Of a DNA stretch of 64,000 nt, positions 19,118-27,967 are shown one piece after another (position 1 is the first letter of the stretch; every line of letters starts with the position of its first letter). The notes under the pieces were generated by a model, which saw nothing but the letters and a program-made list of their open reading frames with translations, was not told the origin of the DNA and did no database searches. The DNA is from Alteromonadaceae bacterium Bs31 (GTDB lineage Bacteria; Pseudomonadota; Gammaproteobacteria; Pseudomonadales; Cellvibrionaceae). The stretch covers positions 176,689-240,688 of the forward strand of contig FXAI01000008.1 of NCBI GenBank assembly GCA_900177435.1, read 5' to 3'. The translations under genes and the position numbers were made by a program.

Positions 19118-20128
19118 ATGTGGGTAAAAATAGTACCTCTAAGTATATGCTTAATGCTTCTTAGTGCCTGTGGGTCTCAATCACATAAAGATGAGCAACT
19201 TAGTCCCTCTTGGCTAAATGGCGAAAGCGAGCGCTATTCGCGTAGCCAGTACCTTTATGGTGTTGGTGAAGCGGATACAATGACCAGCGCTAAATCCCGT
19301 GCCCGTGCAGAAATTGCGAGAATATTCAGTGTGGATATTCAAGCGGCATCCAGCGATAGCAGCATTTACGAGATCCTGGATTTAGGGGGCGATGAAGGGG
19401 CTTCGGAATCTATGGCGGTTTCGCAGACCATTGAGACCCGCACGGAGCAGCGCGTGCAGGGTATAGAGATTCCTGAAGTGTGGAAGGATGAGAGCAGTCA
19501 GCGTTATTACGCGCTGGCCATTTTACCCCGTAATAAAACCGCAATTTCCCTGCGAAAAGATATTGCCAGCCTGGACGAAGCTACAGAAGCCGTACTGACA
19601 AGCGCGCAGGCCAGTAAGGCGCTCTTTCAGAAAGCACAGCTTGCAAACACTGCTATTGCTTTGCAGAGTAAGCGCAGCCTGCTGGCAGACCAGCTTTCAG
19701 TGGTTGCGCTAACGGGAAATGATGTCGCAGAAAAATGGTCCTTACAAAAACTTGCGGCCGACCGCTCAGCGTTACTCTCCAGAATAAGTGTTACAACAAG
19801 AGCCGAGGGTTTTGAGCACGAGAAAATGAAAGCGGTATTGGCAAATACCTTGGCCAATGATGGCTTTACTGTGTCGCAAGACGGTGAATACACCATAGTT
19901 GTTAATCTGGATGCCACTGAGCTCGAGCCAAAAGGTGCCTGGTATTACAATAAAGCGACGCTAACCGTCTCCGCTTTTGATGCTAACAATAATAGTCTAG
20001 GTGGTAACAGCTGGGATTATAAAGTTTCAGCCACAGATGCTTCGCTATCTGGCTTGCGGGTTATTGAGCAGGCAAAGGCAATACTGGCTAAAGACTTAAC
20101 GAAATCGTTCTTCAGTATGATGGAGTAA
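19118..20128 (+). CDS. LPP20-family lipoprotein, larger paralogue
   Basis: A 336-residue lipoprotein with lipobox LLSAC. The frame can start at GTG 19106, but ATG 19118 gives the normal signal MWVKIVPLSICLMLL. The N-terminal third repeats the LPP20-like pattern seen two genes upstream: PSWLNGESERYSRSQYLYGV, SRARAEIARIFSV. The middle third is helical, and the C-terminal third (about 220-330) contains strands such as YTIVVNLDATEL and ATLTVSAFDANNN typical of a second small domain. Last gene of the four-gene lipoprotein operon. Role probably structural or regulatory in the envelope. Confidence 0.78.
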   Translation: MWVKIVPLSICLMLLSACGSQSHKDEQLSPSWLNGESERYSRSQYLYGVGEADTMTSAKSRARAEIARIFSVDIQAASSDSSIYEILDLGGDEGASESMAVSQTIETRTEQRVQGIEIPEVWKDESSQRYYALAILPRNKTAISLRKDIASLDEATEAVLTSAQASKALFQKAQLANTAIALQSKRSLLADQLSVVALTGNDVAEKWSLQKLAADRSALLSRISVTTRAEGFEHEKMKAVLANTLANDGFTVSQDGEYTIVVNLDATELEPKGAWYYNKATLTVSAFDANNNSLGGNSWDYKVSATDASLSGLRVIEQAKAILAKDLTKSFFSMME

Positions 20129-20334
20129 AAGAGCAAAACTCTTTGGTGGCGGCACTGCGCGAATAGTCGCTCAGTTGATAACTGCGCAAGCTAGAATTTC
20201 TCCATAAAAGCGGCTGTACCTGTTGAAAGTGTTAAAGCTCTACAGGATTTTAGTTTTCAACTATTTTGCAATAGCTGGTGGTTTAGGCTTGTACCCTGTA
20301 GCAGTATTGTCGCCCTTAAAAAAAGGATTTATAC

Positions 20335-21237
20335 GTGAATAGCCCCAGTATTACCTGTTGGCCCGTATTGTTATTTAGTGTGATCATTTTGGCTTCCTGC
20401 TCAGGAGACGATTCGGGCGGAAAGGGGGCTGAGATTGCCAGCGGGCCAGCCACCCCGCTTGGCTCACAGGGAATAAGTCAAGCGTCCCCTGTCGATCCTA
20501 GAGCTGATACATCTAAGTCTTATGACTGGATGGGCCGAGGTGAGATAGAGCAGTCAATAAGCTCCTCCATTACCGGTGTTAGCTACAAATACCACGTTTA
20601 TCTGCCCCCGGAGTATGATTTAGAAATCGATCGCGAATTTCCAATAATTTATATTCTCGATGCCCAGTGGGGCGTGGAGTTTCAAATGCGTGTGGTCGAC
20701 CTTGAGGCCAGGCCTGTCATTATCGTGGGTATCGAAGAGGGGCCGTCTGGCCGGAGGGCAACCGACTATATTTTACCTGGTGGGCGTGTTTATTTTGATT
20801 TTTTCACCCAGGAATTTATTCCCAGAGTAGAAAGTGAATATCGCGTACTAGCCGCAGATAGAACATTTGAGGGGACTTCTGCCGGTGGAGCAGCTTCACT
20901 CATTATGATGTTACTGGATACTGAATCGCCCCCGATTTTTAAAAACCACTTTTCCTTTGACCCCTATGTGCAAAGCTCCTTATATGAGCTTATGGATGAG
21001 CGCTACGCAAGCGGTATGCCCTTGGATAAAACCCTGTATCTTACCGCCGCTACTGGTAGAGATGGTTTACACCTTGGCGCTAACGCTTTTGTGCAATCCT
21101 TAAAGAATAAAAAATTTGAAGGCCTGAGTATATCTTCCGCTACCTACGATGTTAGCCACTACGATGTAACCTGGGCTTCGTTTTCTCATGCCTTGGAAAT
21201 TGTTTTCGGTGAATCTACGCTTGCGCCTTTGCCATAA
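20335..21237 (+). CDS. Esterase-like alpha/beta hydrolase lipoprotein
   Basis: A 300-residue protein of the putative esterase family (PF00756, esterase D type). Translation starts at GTG 20335, supported by AAAAGGA seven bases upstream. The signal peptide ends in lipobox LASC, so it is membrane-anchored. The conserved opening YHVYLPPEYD and PIIYILDAQW strands precede the nucleophile elbow GTSAG (S182); a histidine for the triad may be in DVSHYDVTW. Such enzymes hydrolyse carbohydrate esters or act on siderophores. No acetyl-xylan or siderophore genes are adjacent, so the substrate is open. Probably its own transcript. Confidence 0.82.
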   Translation: MNSPSITCWPVLLFSVIILASCSGDDSGGKGAEIASGPATPLGSQGISQASPVDPRADTSKSYDWMGRGEIEQSISSSITGVSYKYHVYLPPEYDLEIDREFPIIYILDAQWGVEFQMRVVDLEARPVIIVGIEEGPSGRRATDYILPGGRVYFDFFTQEFIPRVESEYRVLAADRTFEGTSAGGAASLIMMLLDTESPPIFKNHFSFDPYVQSSLYELMDERYASGMPLDKTLYLTAATGRDGLHLGANAFVQSLKNKKFEGLSISSATYDVSHYDVTWASFSHALEIVFGESTLAPLP

Positions 21238-21296
21238 CAGCCCGCCTGCGCAGGCCGATAAAAACGGGAGTTGGGGCCCATAAAAACGCAGAAGCC

Positions 21297-21482
21297 TTAT
21301 AAGGCCTTAACCTTGCGTTTCTTGCAGCGCGAGCATTCGTAAATCGTTACCAGCTTGCCCTGTTTAACGTCAAATTGCTTTTCTTTTACAACTACCCACT
21401 TATGAAAACCCTCTCGGCAGAGGCTTTTACCTTTGTGTTTTTCTGAAAGCTTTGGCCGTTTGAAAGGGACTACGTTAGTCAT
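21297..21482 (-). CDS. Small conserved CxxC protein
   Basis: A 61-residue basic protein. C22 and H27 (SLCREGFHKW) together with the pair CSRC near residue 52 could form a small zinc ribbon. The N-terminus NVVPFKRPKLSEKHKGK is charged and probably flexible. The length, codon usage and motif make it more than a chance frame; similar small proteins occur across marine gammaproteobacteria. Shine-Dalgarno sequence is weak. Function unknown, possibly nucleic-acid binding. Confidence 0.65.
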   Translation of the reverse strand: MTNVVPFKRPKLSEKHKGKSLCREGFHKWVVVKEKQFDVKQGKLVTIYECSRCKKRKVKAL

Positions 21483-21762
21483 TGCATATTCTGTTTTAAG
21501 GTAGGTTGACGGGGCGGGTTACTGCTTAGCCTGGCTGTTGACTGTAACAGATCACTGCTACTTTGAAGGGTGTTCCAATGTTAAGTCAAGCGCCTTGCAC
21601 CTCTTCTCCTTAAGAAGTGTAGACACGCTCTTCTCTTTGCTTTTCATGCCAGCCCTTAGCGCCCCTCATGATCATTCCATTAAAGTAATTATAAAATGAT
21701 GCACGTAGCCTGGGGCAACGCAAAGCTGAAAATTCAAGAGGCTAAGCCTGTTTTACAGTACA

Positions 21763-22599
21763 TTACGGAGTATAACTTCTGAGAGCAATGTGCTGAGATA
21801 TGCCTTTCAGGCTTATATTCTCTTCCGCACGGTATAGCTCGGTATCTAAGTCCTTCGCCATGGTAAGTGCAGCTTCACTGATAATCGCCTGGCCTGCTGG
21901 GGCTTTCGCACACATTCGCGCTGCGCGATTGACCTCGGGCCCCCATATGCGAACATCAGAGATTCCCTCTTCCGCGCCTCGAACGGTGCCAATGTAGACG
22001 CTTGCAGTGTGAAACGAAACCCCAAAAGGTAAGGAGTCCGGTGGGCTGCCTTTGCCCAAAGGGGCCAGTTTTTTGACGGCCTGAAGGGCTTTTTGAGCTG
22101 CAAGGCACTCGCGTTGCTGGGTACTTTGCTCGTTTTCGCTGACACCAGAAAAGCCCGCCGGATATAAAGCAAAAACTTCATCGCCGATGACATCCATCAT
22201 AAAGCCGTCTGTTTCTACAAAAATCTTTGTGGTTCTTGCGTAAAACTGATTAATGAGGCGAACGTATTCTCGTAGATCAAGTTCTTCTGAATATTTGGTG
22301 GAGCCACGAATATCAACAAAAACCATGGACATGTTTACTTTGGCTCCGCCCGGATTTTCCCTGATAAAAGAGTCGCACAAACTGCAATAGCGAGGGTTGC
22401 GATTAGAGGGCCCCGGTATTTCTGTTTGGTGGGCTGAAACGCCGCTAAAGGGCGCCAAACACAATTTGCAGCGGGGGGAAGCGCCTTGCTGCCTGAAAGA
22501 AAATTGTTTTTCTATTAACAGCGGGTGCCCCTCTGCGAAGATTGTGTGCCAGAGTTCTTCATTGAAATTTGTTTCATCTGTTACGCTGGTTTCACTCAT
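21763..22599 (-). CDS. Class III adenylate/guanylate cyclase with N-terminal Cys-pair motif
   Basis: A 278-residue soluble protein. Residues about 95-275 form a class III nucleotide cyclase domain: metal-binding aspartates in MVFVDIRGSTKYS and MDVIGDEVFALYP, and the transition-state Asn/Arg in GPEVNRAARMCA, all appear intact, so it should be active. The N-terminus has CKLCLAPFSG and, about 27 residues later, YCSLCDSFI, which look like the two halves of a zinc ribbon or a redox sensor. It is the last gene of a three-gene minus-strand unit after the decarboxylase (gap 16 bases). ATP or GTP preference cannot be read safely. The pairing suggests nucleotide signalling linked to amine metabolism. 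Confidence 0.87.
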   Translation of the reverse strand: MSETSVTDETNFNEELWHTIFAEGHPLLIEKQFSFRQQGASPRCKLCLAPFSGVSAHQTEIPGPSNRNPRYCSLCDSFIRENPGGAKVNMSMVFVDIRGSTKYSEELDLREYVRLINQFYARTTKIFVETDGFMMDVIGDEVFALYPAGFSGVSENEQSTQQRECLAAQKALQAVKKLAPLGKGSPPDSLPFGVSFHTASVYIGTVRGAEEGISDVRIWGPEVNRAARMCAKAPAGQAIISEAALTMAKDLDTELYRAEENISLKGISQHIALRSYTP

Positions 22600-22615
22600 A
22601 GGAGATGGCCTTTTA

Positions 22616-24910
22616 CTAAGTCTGTTGGCAAAGTAGTACTTGGATTTCCTCCAAGACCGTTTTTCTGAGCTCCTTCATTAGTTTTGGAATAAATGTTCCA
22701 CCCTCTGGATCCGTTAGCCATGGGTTCATTGTGGTTGATATTAAAAAGTTAATGCTCTCGCTGTTATTGGTACACACTCCCAATCTGCGTTTATATTCTG
22801 CAAGAAAATGGGCACCGTAGTTCCCTTCATCAAAAGTAGACTTTGTAAGGTAGAGGGGCGGATGGTTTTCAGCGATTCCGCTTTTATTCCGGGTGATACT
22901 TAATAAACTCAAACGAGAGAATATGGCGGTATTCAACTGGTTTAATAAGTGCGGAGAAGTGTTGAGCTTTCCGTTTTTATCTTTAAAGTTAAATGCATAG
23001 CTGATGATGACCTGGTCTGAGCCCAGGCTGGAATACCAGCGCCTTAAATCTTCATCTTTATTTAATTTTTCCAGTAGGGGCTGGTTCTCCAGAGGCAGGT
23101 TTTTAATTTTTTCTATTTCTTTTTGAATATCGTCATTGGTGCTGCCAGTGCGTTTTTCCGCTGGTAAACGCTGTAGCGGAACGAGAATAAAAGGGTCTTG
23201 CGGTTCTGGCAGGCTGAGTAAGGCACAGTAAAAACGCTTACTGTTCCACATGCAGCGCCCAAGGATGCGGCCGTAGCCACTGGAGTCTGTTGGTATTACC
23301 CGGTGGCTTAGGTAAACCGCAGCAGGAGCTGCCCCGGGCTTGGAGCCCTCAATACCGTACAGGCCCATTGAGGGGTCGGCTTCGCCGTGATAAACCACAG
23401 GAGCGGTAAATGCAACGAGATGCCTTGCCGCAGAGTTTCGGTAACATAGAGCGCCTGCGGGGTAGGGTACATAGCCAGCTTTATGTGGATCTACTGTAAT
23501 TGAATCAGAGTGGGGCAGCGCGCTGTACTGGTTTTGCACGTATTCGTTCATTACCAGTCGAGGAGCAAATAATCGTTGGTGGTCATCCATACTGGATTCT
23601 TCACCTTGTGTTTTATCGAGTTCCAAATCTTTTTGCTCGGGGTGGGGCTCTCTCATCATTGAGGCAAAGTACCCGCCCCATGCTGCATCAACATGCAACC
23701 AAAAGGTTAAACCCTGTTTTCGATAGCGCTGCCGTTCTTTTAATAGCTCTGCAAGCGGGTCTACCGCACTTTCCTCGGTGGTGCCAAGCACGGCCACCAC
23801 CATAATTACCGGCCTGCGATCGCGTAGGCAGCTATCCAGTTGTTTTCGCAGATCTCGAATATCCATTCGGGCATCCAGATCCACCTTAATGTGAATCATG
23901 GAGTCTGCACCCAGGCCCAGCAGCGCGCAGCCTTTCGGCCAGGAATAATGAGACGTTGCGGGGGCACATATTACCGGATCGTTTGCTTCTCTTGCCACTT
24001 GGCGATAGAAAGGTGTCAGGCCCATATTTTGAATGGTGTATTTATTGAGAAGGCTCTCGATATCTACGCCAGCATCGAATTCATACTCATTCTGAATTCT
24101 TTCGCTGAGTGCGAGGGCAATATCAATATCCAGATTGAGAAGCTCCCAGGTAGAAAGTTCCACCAGTGCTTTTTCTGTGCCGCAAGGTAGCTGAACCGAG
24201 ATACCCAATGCCGGTTTTAAGGGGGCTTCCCGTTTAAGTGCCGCCGCGATGCCCAAGGGAAGATATTTAAGGTTCCTCGCCGCCCAGAGTGATTCATTGT
24301 TGGCAACGGAGCCATCACAGGTAACGTGACCCCAGGGGGTAATAGCGTCACCGTTGTTCGTACCGTACTTCAGATCTGCAGCGGCGAGATTAGCGGCACT
24401 GCGCTCTGGGACAGGGTAGCCCAGCATTCGACACAGATCTTCAGCAACACGCATCTCCAGTACGGTTGTAACGGGTGATGCTTCTGCGGCAACGTTGTTC
24501 TGATTAAAAAGCATTGCAGCAAAATACCCCAGTACCGAGGGCAGAGTGACATCCCAAAGCATATGGCCCTGGTAGCGATAGCTCGAAAAGGGAATGGAAC
24601 CATTGAGTGTCTTGAGCAGCGCATCGAGTTCTCTGGTAAGTACTTCCTGAGCATTTTTATATGAGGGCTTCTCTTTTCTTTCCTGGGTAAGCCACTCCGG
24701 GTCTGAGGCGTAAAGAGTCTCTCGTTCCAGGCAGTGTGCCTCCACGGCTTTTTGAACCAGCTCGGCAAGAAGCGCTTTGTTTTCGCCTTTTGGCCCTAAA
24801 AACCATGCACCCAAGGCTGCCGCAGATGTTTTGCGATCGTCCGAAAGAATGGATTGGGCAAAGCTTTTTACCAGCTCGGGCATAGGTCGTTGCGTTAACT
24901 TGTTATCCAT
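22616..24910 (-). CDS. PLP-dependent group II amino acid decarboxylase
   Basis: A 764-residue fold-type I PLP enzyme related to glutamate, tyrosine and aromatic amino acid decarboxylases. Active-site features in order: TTVLEMRVAEDLCRMLGYP, the cofactor-stacking region with HYSWPKGC, HVDAAWGGYFASM, and VDPHKAGYVPYPAG with K477 as the Schiff-base lysine. It is longer than the usual 450-620 residues, with a C-terminal extension of about 150 residues, closer to bacterial tyrosine decarboxylase-like proteins. GAGGT lies five bases before the ATG. It sits between an unknown gene and a nucleotide cyclase gene, with gaps of 14 and 16 bases. No amine antiporter is linked. Substrate unknown. Confidence 0.88.
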   Translation of the reverse strand: MDNKLTQRPMPELVKSFAQSILSDDRKTSAAALGAWFLGPKGENKALLAELVQKAVEAHCLERETLYASDPEWLTQERKEKPSYKNAQEVLTRELDALLKTLNGSIPFSSYRYQGHMLWDVTLPSVLGYFAAMLFNQNNVAAEASPVTTVLEMRVAEDLCRMLGYPVPERSAANLAAADLKYGTNNGDAITPWGHVTCDGSVANNESLWAARNLKYLPLGIAAALKREAPLKPALGISVQLPCGTEKALVELSTWELLNLDIDIALALSERIQNEYEFDAGVDIESLLNKYTIQNMGLTPFYRQVAREANDPVICAPATSHYSWPKGCALLGLGADSMIHIKVDLDARMDIRDLRKQLDSCLRDRRPVIMVVAVLGTTEESAVDPLAELLKERQRYRKQGLTFWLHVDAAWGGYFASMMREPHPEQKDLELDKTQGEESSMDDHQRLFAPRLVMNEYVQNQYSALPHSDSITVDPHKAGYVPYPAGALCYRNSAARHLVAFTAPVVYHGEADPSMGLYGIEGSKPGAAPAAVYLSHRVIPTDSSGYGRILGRCMWNSKRFYCALLSLPEPQDPFILVPLQRLPAEKRTGSTNDDIQKEIEKIKNLPLENQPLLEKLNKDEDLRRWYSSLGSDQVIISYAFNFKDKNGKLNTSPHLLNQLNTAIFSRLSLLSITRNKSGIAENHPPLYLTKSTFDEGNYGAHFLAEYKRRLGVCTNNSESINFLISTTMNPWLTDPEGGTFIPKLMKELRKTVLEEIQVLLCQQT

Positions 24911-24924
24911 AATTACCTCGAATT

Positions 24925-25773
24925 CTATTCTGACTCGCAGGGGCGCCAGGGCTCGCCTGGTTTACTGCTGTTAAACGGGTATGTGCCGAAAAATACAGTA
25001 TGAGCAATATCGATTTGGCGGCCGGGGCCAAAGCCACTGTATTGCACAAACTCCCGGCCGGGCCCCACAGGCTCTGTTTGGTAAAGTGCTTCGTGACAGC
25101 TGTGCCCACCGGGAATGGCTGGGACCGATGGAAAGTTAACAGGAACGCTAACTTCCAGTAACTCGGGAGGCAACCATGCCGGTGCTTCAGCTAATGTGAG
25201 CACATGGTCGAAATCCGGTTGTTTAACGGGGATATGGTTCAAGTGAGCTTCTTTCCCCTTGCCAAAAAGTATATAGCTGGCGGTGCGCGGATAATCCTGG
25301 CTGAAATCGAGGCGACGATAATAAACCACACGTTCAACCTTCACTTTAATGTTGCTAACGATTGTGGGCTCGTTCGCCCAAGGCCAGTGTTCGCTGCCTT
25401 CAGTGGTCGGAAAGCCCATCCATATGCTTGCGTCAAACGATCGAACAGTGCCCAATTGAAATTGCGGGATCTGCAGTTTGTTGGTTTCCAGGTTTCCAAC
25501 AATATACCAATCGTTGGGGTGCCTGTTGCGGTGCTCCATCCATGTTTGTCGTGCATGGTCTGGTAGGGAGATTTCCATAATCATCTGATAGCGGTGGCAA
25601 TCCATCCAGGCGTTACCCATATGCACTAAAAAAAGGTGCTGATCGCCAACGAGGAAGAAGGCATGTTGGTTCGCCATGTTGGGTACTTGATCTGATTCAG
25701 ATCCACAATGCGCTTGAGGTTTATCTGTTTCTGGGGAGTGGCAATGATCTTGGTGTTCACTTGAATCCGACAT
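24925..25773 (-). CDS. Unknown protein, first gene of the decarboxylase-cyclase unit
   Basis: A 282-residue protein I do not recognise. The first 30 residues are rich in His, Cys and acids (HQDHCHSPETDKPQAHC), which could bind metal. The rest is Trp-, Tyr- and Pro-rich with motifs such as HAFFLVGDQHLFLVHMGNAW, RQTWMEHRNRHPNDWYIVGN and FVQYSGFGPGRQIDIAHTVF; no signal peptide or membrane segment. AAAGGG lies six bases before the ATG. The gene ends 14 bases before the decarboxylase gene, so it is almost certainly co-transcribed. It may be a partner or modulator of that enzyme. Confidence 0.75.
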   Translation of the reverse strand: MSDSSEHQDHCHSPETDKPQAHCGSESDQVPNMANQHAFFLVGDQHLFLVHMGNAWMDCHRYQMIMEISLPDHARQTWMEHRNRHPNDWYIVGNLETNKLQIPQFQLGTVRSFDASIWMGFPTTEGSEHWPWANEPTIVSNIKVKVERVVYYRRLDFSQDYPRTASYILFGKGKEAHLNHIPVKQPDFDHVLTLAEAPAWLPPELLEVSVPVNFPSVPAIPGGHSCHEALYQTEPVGPGREFVQYSGFGPGRQIDIAHTVFFGTYPFNSSKPGEPWRPCESE

Positions 25774-26836
25774 AAATAGCCCTTTGTTTACACAGTTATG
25801 AAGGTTAAAGAACGCTAAAGTTCTAGTTTATTTGGCTGTGGCACACACCTAGCATTACTACAAGCTTCGGGGTGAGCAGATTACCTTGCCGACACTACCC
25901 GTTACGCCTTTGTGCTTGGTTGTTTAGCTTATCAAGCGTAATACCTGTTCTGTGGCAAATGCTAAGCGGGCAGTATACGAAAGCAAGTTGGGAATAGTAA
26001 ACCTGTTATGTTATTTAGGTTTTACTCATAATTCTTTTGTTTTGCCTGGCTACAAATGCATGTGACGCCTTGTGCTCAGTAATCGCTACAAAGTGTTCTG
26101 TTGTGCTGAATCTGAGCGATATACCTTAGCAATACGAGCCTTCAATGCAGTGTTATGCTGTTGTTGATCAATGGAGTACTAAAATACTTATTCTCAGTTA
26201 TTTTTTTTAAATAAAGCTATATTTTCTGTTCTTCAAGTGTTCTTCAAGTGTTCTTCAAGTGTTCTTCAAGAGTGTCAGTATGGGTAAGTCGACTGGTTTA
26301 AGCAGGTTGTTTGCGGCTGGTAGGGTTAGAGATGATTTAGTTTAATAACGCTTGAATTGTTTTGCGGGTTTTCTAAGTTATTCCCGAATAATTTTTTTTA
26401 TTATTCTATGCGCGACCCTCGATTGGCTCCTGAATCTTCGTGTCTGCCATGTTGCTATGAGTGCCTGATGTTGTTTTTCTGTGAGGTCGATGGAGGGTGT
26501 ATATTGGGCTTGAATAAGGTGGCGGGTAAAGCCGCCTTGTCGCTTGCGGCAACGACCCTTGTGAAAGTGATTGTTTTACTGAACTATTTATGGATGGGCG
26601 CTCTTTGCGCATGGGCCTTGCTGTTGTTAAAAATATGTAGATAGCAACAGTGCTTATACTGGATTGGTTTATTGGTGCTTGTTTTATATAAATATTTACC
26701 AAAGAAAAAAATTATGGTCGCTTCTTTATATGATAAAGAAATATAAGATAGTTGCTTCGCTCTATAATGCTACTAACAGCTTTCTGGTTTTGATCACTGA
26801 GTAAGTTGTATTGTTCACTTGATAAGTAACTATGTA
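25774..26836. other. Long AT-rich intergenic region
   Basis: About 1.06 kb between divergent units. No coding frame was accepted; short frames at 26357-26644 (plus) and 26406-26702 (minus) overlap each other and have no motif. It contains a four-copy 11-bp tandem repeat at 26227-26270 and long A/T runs. Promoters of the decarboxylase unit should lie near 25780-25900. The rest shows nothing identifiable. Confidence 0.5.
26227..26270. repeat. Four perfect copies of an 11-bp tandem repeat
   Basis: TGTTCTTCAAG is repeated head to tail at 26227, 26238, 26249 and 26260 without a mismatch. It is not in a gene. On the other strand each unit contains CTTGAAGAA. Perfect identity suggests recent slippage expansion; copy number may vary between strains. 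Confidence 0.95.
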
Positions 26837-26864
26837 CTTGAAAATTGCCGCTATGCCCCAATAT
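26837..26864 (+). promoter_or_regulatory. Sigma-32-like heat-shock promoter before hflK
   Basis: CTTGAAAA at 26837-26844 and CCCCAATAT at 26856-26864 match the sigma-32 consensus (CTTGAAA and CCCCATnT). The 13-base distance between CTTGAA and CCCCAA is within the usual range. Transcription would begin near 26872, about 40 bases before the hflK start codon. The downstream products (HflK/HflC, CbpA, CbpM) fit a heat-shock unit. Confidence 0.65.
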
Positions 26865-26911
26865 AGGCCGAAGGTGAAATTTCCTTTGCCTGCAGCTGGA
26901 GGGCAATACCC

Positions 26912-27967
26912 ATGCCCCAGAATAATGGTTCTTCAGGTAATCCCTGGGGGGGAGGAAATAACTCGCCCCCGGATCTCGATAAAGTACTAAGCGAGAATAT
27001 TGGTCGCTTTAAAAAAATGCTTCCGGGCGGCAGCCCAACAAGCTTTTTCCTTCTGCTCTCCCTCATTTTATTCGCCATCCTGGCATGGTCTGCTTTCTAT
27101 ACAGTTCCTAGTGATTCAGTTGCTGTCGTACAGCGCTTTGGTAAATACCTAAAAGACGTGCCGCCCGGTCTCCATCTGAAGTTACCCTTCGGCATTGACT
27201 CAGCTAAGGTAGTACCGGTAAAACGTCAACTTAAACAGGAATTTGGGTTTACCACGCCTGGTGCCACCGACCCTGGTCAGAGCCCTGGAGCGCATGATTC
27301 TAAGCGAGAGACTCAAATGGTTACTGGCGATCTCAATGCGGCGCTGGTGGAATGGGTGGTGCAATACCGTATTTCGGACCCTGTTAAGTTTTTGTTTGAG
27401 GTGAGAGAGCCCAGTGAAACACTGCGTTACGTGTCGGAGTCTGTAATGCGTGAAGTGGTGGGTGATCGTACTGTTGACGAAGTAATAACCATTGGCCGTC
27501 AAGATATTGAATCTCAAGCGTTAGTCAAAATGCAGGCCCTGTCTACCAAGTACGCAATGGGTATTAGTATTGACCAGGTTCAGTTGAAAAATATTAATCC
27601 GCCACTGCCTGTTCAAGAGTCGTTTAACGAGGTTAATCAGGCGCAACAAGAAAAAGAAAAACTTATTAATGAAGCACGCCGGGATTACAACAAGGTTATT
27701 CCCTTGGCGCTAGGCGAAAAAGATCAACGCATCCGTGAGGCCGATGGCTATAGATTAAAGCGAATAAACGAAGCCGAAGGGGATGCAGCAAGGTTTAATG
27801 CGCTGTTTGCTGAGTATATCAAGGCGCCGGAGGTTACCCGTCGGCGAATCTATATTGAAACGATGCAAGCGGTTTTGCCGGAAATTCGTTCAAAAATTAT
27901 TATTGATGAGCGTACCAATAATGTCTTACCTCTACTTAACCTCGACGCAAAGCAAGGGGGTAAGTGA
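26912..27967 (+). CDS. hflK: HflK, FtsH-modulating SPFH/band 7 protein
   Basis: A 351-residue inner-membrane protein. A Gly/Asn/Pro-rich cytoplasmic N-terminus (NPWGGGNNSPPDLDKVL) typical of HflK precedes a membrane helix at about 48-68, then a periplasmic SPFH domain (PSDSVAVVQRFGKY, VEWVVQYRISDPVKFLF) and a helical tail. With HflC it forms the large cage around the FtsH protease that moderates its activity. GGAGGG lies eight bases before the ATG. The stop TGA shares its A with the hflC ATG. The canonical hflX-hflK-hflC setting is absent, so this is probably a second, stress-linked copy. Confidence 0.93.
   Translation: MPQNNGSSGNPWGGGNNSPPDLDKVLSENIGRFKKMLPGGSPTSFFLLLSLILFAILAWSAFYTVPSDSVAVVQRFGKYLKDVPPGLHLKLPFGIDSAKVVPVKRQLKQEFGFTTPGATDPGQSPGAHDSKRETQMVTGDLNAALVEWVVQYRISDPVKFLFEVREPSETLRYVSESVMREVVGDRTVDEVITIGRQDIESQALVKMQALSTKYAMGISIDQVQLKNINPPLPVQESFNEVNQAQQEKEKLINEARRDYNKVIPLALGEKDQRIREADGYRLKRINEAEGDAARFNALFAEYIKAPEVTRRRIYIETMQAVLPEIRSKIIIDERTNNVLPLLNLDAKQGGK

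Noticed and set aside
26227-26270. Could the 11-bp repeat be a CRISPR array or an array of sigma-32 -35 boxes
   Set aside because: There are no spacers, so not CRISPR; the complementary CTTGAAGAA has no CCCCAT-like partner at the correct distance.
26357-26702. Overlapping frames on both strands in the long intergenic region
   Set aside because: They overlap each other, have no ribosome-binding site or recognised motif.
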